A stretch of 64,000 nt of DNA from Chinchilla lanigera (lineage: Eukaryota; Chordata; Mammalia; Rodentia; Chinchillidae). Below, in pieces: positions 58,147-64,000 of this stretch. The position numbers were made by a program, and so were the translations under genes. Position 1 is the first letter of the stretch, and the number at the start of each line of letters is the position of its first letter. The notes under the pieces are model-generated. The model made no database searches, was not told the origin of the DNA, and saw nothing but the letters and a program-made list of their open reading frames with translations. Where the stretch lies: positions 3,090,770 to 3,154,769 of the forward strand of contig NW_004955517.1 of assembly GCF_000276665.1 (NCBI RefSeq), in the 5' to 3' direction.

Positions 58147-58325
58147 GGGCTGGGCGTGTGACGCAGCAGTAGTGCACTTGCCTACTATACACAGGCCCTG
58201 GGTTTAATCCCTAGCACCATTTAAAAGAAAAGAGTTAATGACTGGGCCAGAGGGGTAGCACAATGGTGGAACATGTATTTAGCATACATCAGGCCTCAGC
58301 ACTCAAAATAAGACAAAACAAAACT
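58147..58325 (+). mobile_element. Two ID-type SINEs in tandem
   Basis: First (58,147-58,230): 'gggctgggcgtgtgacgcagcagt', 'ggccctgggtttaatccctagcacc'. Second, more decayed (58,240-58,325): 'gactgggccagaggggtagcacaatggt', 'caggcctcagcactc', A-rich end with ACAAAACAAAAC. Head-to-tail and only about 10 bp apart. Confidence 0.75.
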
Positions 58326-58494
58326 ACTGACAGTGACAATCATTTACATTTGTACAGTACTTGACAAATGTGGAAAAATAACCCTTCTTGATTATTTTTT
58401 TAAAATGCTGAAAGTTATCAGTTTCTGAGTTCAGCCTGTTCTCGTAGCTTATAGCATGATACTTGAAAAAAACCAAGTGTTTCATGACTATTCT
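58326..58494. other. Unassigned short stretch
   Basis: Nothing recognised. Confidence 0.4.
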
Positions 58495-58630
58495 AAGACA
58501 ATGAATCCAGTATTAATATTCCCAATTTCCAAGTGAGGAAACTGAGATTTACAGAGTTTAAAGGGTTCACTCCTCTACTCTTCAGACCACTTAAGTTGGT
58601 TCTTCTGTTTCTTCTGCACTTAATTCTCAG
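58495..58630 (-). mobile_element. MIR fragment
   Basis: 'tattaatattcccaatttccaagtgaggaaactgagatttacagagtttaa' is reverse MIR. Another reverse MIR scrap is at 58,705-58,800 ('gtctcattaactcatgagacaaaccctaagtagatatagtc'). Confidence 0.7.
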
Positions 58631-58639
58631 TGTCACTCA

Positions 58640-59330
58640 TTCATTCATCAAGATTTAATAAGTGTAAGCTATTTTCATTCAGACATCTACTTAGGCAACA
58701 ATCTGAGCCCCTAGGAAGTATCAGACACCACACGAAGCAGCTGCATGAACGTCTCATTAACTCATGAGACAAACCCTAAGTAGATATAGTCTCCATCTTA
58801 AAACTGACTCTGCAAATATCCCCTGCTTGTCCACCTTGTACCCATTCCTCCAGATTTTCTTACGGTGAACAAGCCAGACCCAGTGTTTGCCCTCGAGGCA
58901 CTTACAGTCTCACAGAGAACAGGACAAGAAGCCAACTGTGCAACTGTGATGGAGGTGGTAAACGAGGGGACTCGGGGTGCTAGGCGAGCCTGTATCACGT
59001 GATCTTGGCTAGGACCAAAGGCTCCTGAGGAAGCACCATCAAGGCTGGAATTTGGCTCAGTGTTTGCCAGACAAACGATGGAGGCAAGAGCAGGTGCATC
59101 ATAGGCCCAGGTCCATGCAAGAGCCCCGTCTGCTGTGTTTGAGTCTAGGAGAAATGCAGAAGAGCCTGATCCTAGAGAGTAAGACAGGGCTGGGAGAACC
59201 AGGCTGGAAGGCTATGCAGCAGCCAGATGGTGATGGCTTGCTAAGCTTTGATCAGGATCTCAGACTCCTATTCCCAAGGAATATGGAGATTACTGAAGAG
59301 CACGAGGGTAACGTGAGCAAGTAAGGTTCC
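58640..59330 (+). repeat. Possible copy of the ancient unnamed repeat
   Basis: 'cattcattcatcaagatttaataagtg', 'tttgccctcgaggcacttacagtctcacagagaacaggac' match the 5' part of the family seen at 17.3 kb. The rest is less certain. Confidence 0.35.
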
Positions 59331-59430
59331 AAACAAATGAGCAGACTGCAGCTTTGTCCTTTAACAAGTTCTCTGCTTGACCGTGTGTGCTGCCAAGTTT
59401 GAGAAGCACTGGACTTGGTTTTGAAGGTTA

Positions 59431-59596
59431 TCAGTCTTTGGTGTACATTGGAATCACTCAGGGAGTTAAAAAAAAAACAGGCCTAGACTCATCCCAAAAT
59501 GCCCGATTTCACTGGTCCAAGTACAGCCTGGACATCGGGTTTGCCTTTTGTTTTCCTTGGGGGATTGTAATGTGCAGCCAGGATGCAGAACTACTG
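59431..59596 (+). mobile_element. MER58-like hAT-Charlie MITE
   Basis: 'gtgtacattggaatcactcagggagttaaaaa', 'caggcctagactcatccc', 'gattgtaatgtgcagccaggatgcagaactactg' match the two arms of this palindromic family. Confidence 0.75.
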
Positions 59597-60029
59597 CATG
59601 GAGGAAATGAGAAGATACAGGTGACATCAGTGGTCCAGGACGGAGACGATGGGGTCTTGGCCAGGGGAGGTCATTAAACGGTAGATTCAAGAGAGACTTA
59701 GGAGGTAACTGCACCGCTCTGAAAAGACTAACCAAGCCTAATCCCTCAGGCCCTCTATTCACAAAACTATCAGTTTCCTCTGTACCCTGGGCTTCAGCTG
59801 CTATACCTACTCCCCACAAAAAACAACACCCAGTCTCCGAATGATCTTAGTGCCTTGTGTTCCCACTACAGGGCCGTTGAGGCGGCTGTCTCCTAGCACA
59901 GCTGTGAAGACCATTAAGATGATCCACTTAAAAAAGAAACAGCTGTGTCCTCCATGCTGGATTAAAACCCTAGTCTCTGGCCTCAATAGCGCTAAATTAC
60001 AGCCATGACCTTGCAAATCCTCATCATAT
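59597..60029. other. Unassigned stretch
   Basis: Nothing recognised; overlapping short ORFs. Confidence 0.4.
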
Positions 60030-60235
60030 TCAAAGCATCGTACTAAGTGCTTTGTGAGCACTATTGTCTTTCACTCTCCTATCAAGCCTCTGTTGCTGGC
60101 ATTATTACTGCTAGGACTACTATAGTTGGCAAATGAGGCTGCAGATGTGGAAAGCTCAGAAGGTTGTCCAGTGTCATAGTGCTGTAAGTGGCAGAGCAGG
60201 GATTTGACCAGGTCTGTGTCCACAATCCCCCCAGC
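60030..60235 (-). mobile_element. MIR SINE, reverse
   Basis: 'catcgtactaagtgctttgtgagcac', 'tggcaaatgaggctgcagatgtggaaagctcagaaggttgtccagtgtcatagtgctgtaagtggcagagcagggatttgacc' cover most of MIR. Confidence 0.9.
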
Positions 60236-61349
60236 TGCCCAGATGGGGAAAGGGAACCTAACACACAGGACACACCAGCAGCTTGGGTGCTGGCCTGTCT
60301 CGCCAGCCCTGTAAAAGTGAGGTGATTCATAGCTATGGTAACCAAGGAGGGCTTCTTCAAGAAAAGATCTGAAACTGGATGCTGAAAAAATGTCAGATAT
60401 ACAATGGTAGAAAGCAGAAAGGCGGTCTTCCTGGGACTGGGATATGCATGGCGAGTGATTGATTAAGCGCTACAGGATCATAAAGGAATGGGTTGGCTTT
60501 CTGTTTGGGGTATTTTTATGTATTGATTTGTTGCTTGCTCAGAGAATCATTGCGTTTGAAGCTCATCTGTTATACAATGTTTACTACATAGCCAGAAGTC
60601 AGCAGACATAAAACCAGTGACTAAAATGCAGGCCATGTTCTCACTGACTTGCAGAAGCCAGGAGCTCAACCCTGCATTTCCCAGACAAGGAGAATTGCAT
60701 CTTTCAGAGTGGAAACTATGACCTGCACAAGGTCTTCTCTTGGAGAGGAAATTAGGCATGGTAAAGAGAGACACGAATGATCTTATTTTAACTCTCCTGC
60801 AAATGAAGTGTCTCTGGGTTTGTTTGTTGTTTTTACAAAAATAGGACATAATTGAATGCACAGAGACAGCTGCCTCCATGTCATCTCCACAAATAAGCCA
60901 GGTGGGAGGTAAGGTTGTAGACTACAACGATGATAAAGGTGTAACACACCTACAGTGGGTGGAACTCCCATGGTGTGGAAACCCTTATTATTACCATGAT
61001 GACAGCAGTCCTCTGAGCCATGGACACATGCTTAGAGAGGTCTAGTGCCCTGGCCCTGACCACATAGTGAGGAGGAAGCAGAGGCATGTTAGATCTCAAG
61101 GTTTCTGATTCGAAATATATGCTCATTTTTCTAAAGAATACCTCCTCTATGCAGAGCCAGTTATCCCTGGAACGCAAGCAAAGTACTTAACCTTGTAAAG
61201 CTTGGTTCTTATCTGAAAGGCAGAACCCTGATCTGCCACTTTAAGTGTTATTGGAGTTCGTGTAAGGGAGAACTTGTGCAAACTGTGGGATTCCAGCACT
61301 GATGACTGCCTCAAAGCCACCCCATGTGTCCACACGTCTAGCACGCTGT
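60236..61349. other. Unassigned stretch with MIR scrap
   Basis: Weak reverse MIR-like text at 60,985-61,110. A 110-codon minus ORF at 60,547-60,879 has no domain. Confidence 0.4.
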
Positions 61350-61540
61350 TGATTATCCTACGCGTCCCATCTCATTTCAGCTCTGATCAGCCCTGGGAGG
61401 TACATGTTGTCATTATCATTCCCGTCTCAGAGTTAAGGGGGTGAAAAACAGTTGAGCTAAGGTACAAGAGGTTCAGTCTCTCCACAGGTCACTTAGCTTT
61501 AACACGGAAAGGTGAGGCTGTGAACCTGGATGGTAGAAGG
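61350..61540 (-). mobile_element. MIR SINE, reverse
   Basis: 'tcatttcagctctgatcagccctgggaggtacatgttgtcattatcattcccgtctcagagtt' and 'acaggtcacttagctttaac' follow reverse MIR. Confidence 0.75.
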
Positions 61541-62139
61541 CATTACCTGCTGACCACTTTCTGCAGCCTCAATGTTAAAAGTAGATAAACAGAATACAGG
61601 AGAAAAGGAACTGGAGGTGGCATCCAGGCCCTAAGTGCTGTAATACAGCCACAGCCCAAGCCTCCAGCATTCTCACAACAGGAGCTTGGAGGCCGCATCT
61701 CCTGGTATGGAGCTGACGATGTCCCAGCTGTAACTTTCCAGACCGCAGTGTACCAGGAAGGCAGCAATCACTGGAGCAGTTTGTCTCTGAAGGAGAATAA
61801 AACATCCAGGAGTGTGAAGGGAAGAGGGCTGTGCCAGCTGGGAAGAGAGCTTTATGGGGAGCACCTCCACCCTCTGCTGCAGAGGCAGCCTCGCTCGAGG
61901 ACACCAGTCCCTGGGAAGCCAGGAAAGGAGAGAGGAAACAGTAAACCAAACCCAGGTCAGGGTACTTCCCCTGCAGCTGCTGAAAGGTGCCGCTGCCTCC
62001 AGCTCCCAGCCCAGAATAAAGGACGCTCTTGTAGAAATGTGACTGCTTATGAGCCGCAGAGCTCAGTCTGCTCCTGTATTTCTGCAAAGAATGGCGCAGG
62101 GTTGGCATGCGGCCACTGAGCAGGGAGATGAAGCAAACG
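61541..62139. other. Unassigned stretch with long overlapping ORFs
   Basis: A 177-codon minus ORF (61,575-62,108) overlaps a 123-codon plus ORF (61,748-62,119). Neither shows a domain. Confidence 0.4.
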
Positions 62140-62270
62140 AGAAACTAGCAGGCTGGGAGTCTGCTTCCAGCCCTCACACTGGTTATTGTGCGGCTGTGGG
62201 CAGGTCACTCTCCCTCTCTGGGTCACAGTTAATTAACTCAGTCCTGTAGTTGGTCAAGCAGTCATTGTAT
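62140..62270 (+). mobile_element. MIR SINE fragment
   Basis: 'ctgcttccagccctcacactggttattgtgcggctgtgggcaggtcactctccctctctgggtcacagtt' is MIR's 5' half. Confidence 0.75.
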
Positions 62271-62986
62271 TCATCTGTCAGGTTACTCAGGGTACTCAGA
62301 CATGCTAAGTGCTTGGGCTGAGGAGGTGAGGTCACTCTCATCACTTTCAGGGAGCTGGCAGCCTCGTACCTGAACAGGGAATCGTTACACCAATGCATGT
62401 AAAATCACACCTGTGCTAAGCACGACAGCATCACACTAGCAGAGTGGTGACGAGGTCAATCCACTGACTCTGAGAGGAAAAGATTTCAGGTCCATAGCGG
62501 GGCAGGGAAGAGTGCCCCGGCACGCAGGACAATGCATGTGAAGGGCTGGGCGGAAGCTACCTCCTCCGAAGTCCACGGCAGAGCACACTGAATGGCCCCA
62601 GAGTACAGCAGCGACCACAGACAGGCTCATGTTCCCACATAATGACTGAAGCTGCTTCCAGCCAGTTCTGGGTCATTTTCATTTTAACCCCAAGGCTAAC
62701 GTTGCTTCCTTTACTCTCAGGGCTGAGTACCACAGATTTTCCAGAAAGCAGAGCAATTATTCAAATAACGCATAAAGTAGTCTGTCTTTTTCTGCATATT
62801 TGAATGAGATCGCGCTTTGCTTGGCTGGAGGCTGCTTCCTGGCAGGAAGTAGTAAGGGTGGCTGTGGGTGGATCCAGAGTTGGACTTGCTTCTTCTCAGT
62901 GTAACCCATGAGCGCAAGGAGTTCAGGGGCCCTGAGAAAACCAAGCACCCAAGGATACCCCCAGCACATGGTCAAGACCAACCCTC
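62271..62986. other. Unassigned stretch
   Basis: No gene or repeat recognised. Confidence 0.4.
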
Positions 62987-63216
62987 NNNNNNNNNNNNNN
63001 NNNNNNNNNNNNNNNNNNNNNNNNNNNNNNNNNNNNNNNNNNNNNNNNNNNNNNNNNNNNNNNNNNNNNNNNNNNNNNNNNNNNNNNNNNNNNNNNNNNN
63101 NNNNNNNNNNNNNNNNNNNNNNNNNNNNNNNNNNNNNNNNNNNNNNNNNNNNNNNNNNNNNNNNNNNNNNNNNNNNNNNNNNNNNNNNNNNNNNNNNNNN
63201 NNNNNNNNNNNNNNNN
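62987..63216. other. Assembly gap, 230 N
   Basis: Sized gap. The long ORFs reported across it (up to 230 codons) are artefacts of N translation. Confidence 0.99.
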
Positions 63217-63524
63217 CTTTCCAAAAATTCTGTCCACAACATTGAGAAAAGTGAAACGTTCAGGAGAATTGCCCGTGTAGAGATATCCCAAAATGTGGTC
63301 CTGGGGGTCCAAACATATCGCATATGGTCGGATAAGTTTGGGAAATGTCCAGCCACTTGCCTTAGTGTAGGATTTCTTGCTCCTGCTTCTGGGGCCCTGT
63401 AGGGGGTGATGAGAGAGGAGAAGCTGTGGTGGAGAATGTATCTAACCATAGGACCCCCACAGTTAATTTAGAGGAGCTACAGGACCAGTGTACCCTACAA
63501 TACAACTGAGAGAAATAATTGTCT
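63217..63524. other. Unassigned stretch after gap
   Basis: Nothing recognised. Confidence 0.4.
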
Positions 63525-63670
63525 AGGCATTTCAGAAGATTCCAGAACATAACCATTTACAGCTTTTCTCAGATGAAACCACTGTGGACAGAAAGGTCAT
63601 CCACCACCTTGGGTCAAGGTCACACAACTAAAGGAAAATTGAGGACCAAGAACAGAAGAACACAGGCTCC
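63525..63670 (-). mobile_element. MIR fragment
   Basis: 'accatttacagcttttctcagatgaaaccactgtggacagaaaggtc' and 'gggtcaaggtcacacaactaaagg' are reverse MIR-like. Confidence 0.55.
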
Positions 63671-63777
63671 TGGCATCCATTCCAGGACTCCAGGGCTCCC
63701 TACCCCATATGGTTTCTTTCTTAAATCACAAAAGGCAAGGCTCCAGGGAGTATGCGCTTTACAACAGGGATAACTCT

Positions 63778-63872
63778 GTAAGGGTCAGAGATGTAGCTTC
63801 ATGGTATAGCTCTTTCCTAGCATCTGTGAGGCTCTGGGTTTGATCCAAGCACAACACCATAAAATAAAATAA
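63778..63872 (+). mobile_element. ID-type SINE with 15-bp exact target duplication
   Basis: 'gggtcagagatgtagcttcatggta' and 'gctctgggtttgatccaagcac' (B box) with an AAAATA-rich tail. AACAGGGATAACTCT flanks it exactly at 63,763-63,777 and 63,873-63,887. The body is diverged although the duplication is intact. Confidence 0.95.
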
Positions 63873-64000
63873 AACAGGGATAACTCTAGAAAGTACTGGC
63901 TGACCTGTAGGATCAGCCTCTTGTGCGTCGACACCATGCTAGGTACTCTGGACATATAACCTGACTTGCTCATAACATGCGGGGGTCAGTGTCTTACTCC

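Noticed and set aside
62757..63449. 230-codon ORF and overlapping ones
   Set aside because: They run through 230 N; the flanks show no domain.

Overview
This is a mammalian nuclear genomic window with no recognisable functional gene. It has dispersed, decayed repeats, microsatellites, runs of N (assembly gaps), and only short chance-like ORFs. The SINEs point to a rodent: tRNA-derived ID-type elements (A-box and B-box visible, A-rich tails, target-site duplications), a 7SL-derived B1-type element, and two B1 copies joined to ID-like sequence (B1-dID type). The B1-dID-type copies, and the absence of any B2 element that I could recognise, favour a non-muroid rodent (squirrel-related, beaver or pocket-mouse type). 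The species is not settled. All family names come from memory of consensus sequences, not from a search.

Layout. 0-5 kb: L1 debris, including two pieces pointing away from each other and a 5'-truncated L1 (2.5-4.1 kb) that keeps the ORF2 C-terminal region and 3' UTR. 5-21 kb: MIR, MER20-type, hAT-Charlie and MaLR LTR fragments, an ancient unnamed repeat seen several times in the same orientation, a (CA)n tract and two small CpG-dense patches. 21.7-24.4 kb: the best-preserved mobile element, a degraded hAT DNA transposon with both ends and two stretches of broken transposase on the minus strand. A 282-bp piece of the same element lies 10 kb away in inverted orientation at about 96% identity. 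25-45 kb: L1, L2, MIR, MaLR, microsatellites and a 100-N gap. 45-64 kb: a fresh-looking ID insertion with a 14-bp target duplication, a gap inside a TCC-type repeat, a (CTG)16 tract, MER20-type copies, a RING-like cysteine pattern in a minus-strand reading frame, and further MIR/ID copies.

There are no operons, CRISPR arrays or cooperating gene sets here. The window is best read as intergenic or deep-intronic sequence. The observations most worth checking are the high identity between the two inverted hAT segments, a 29-bp near-perfect inverted repeat whose arms lie in two unrelated ancient repeats, three CpG-dense patches, and the RING-like remnant. I found no convincing undescribed biological system.
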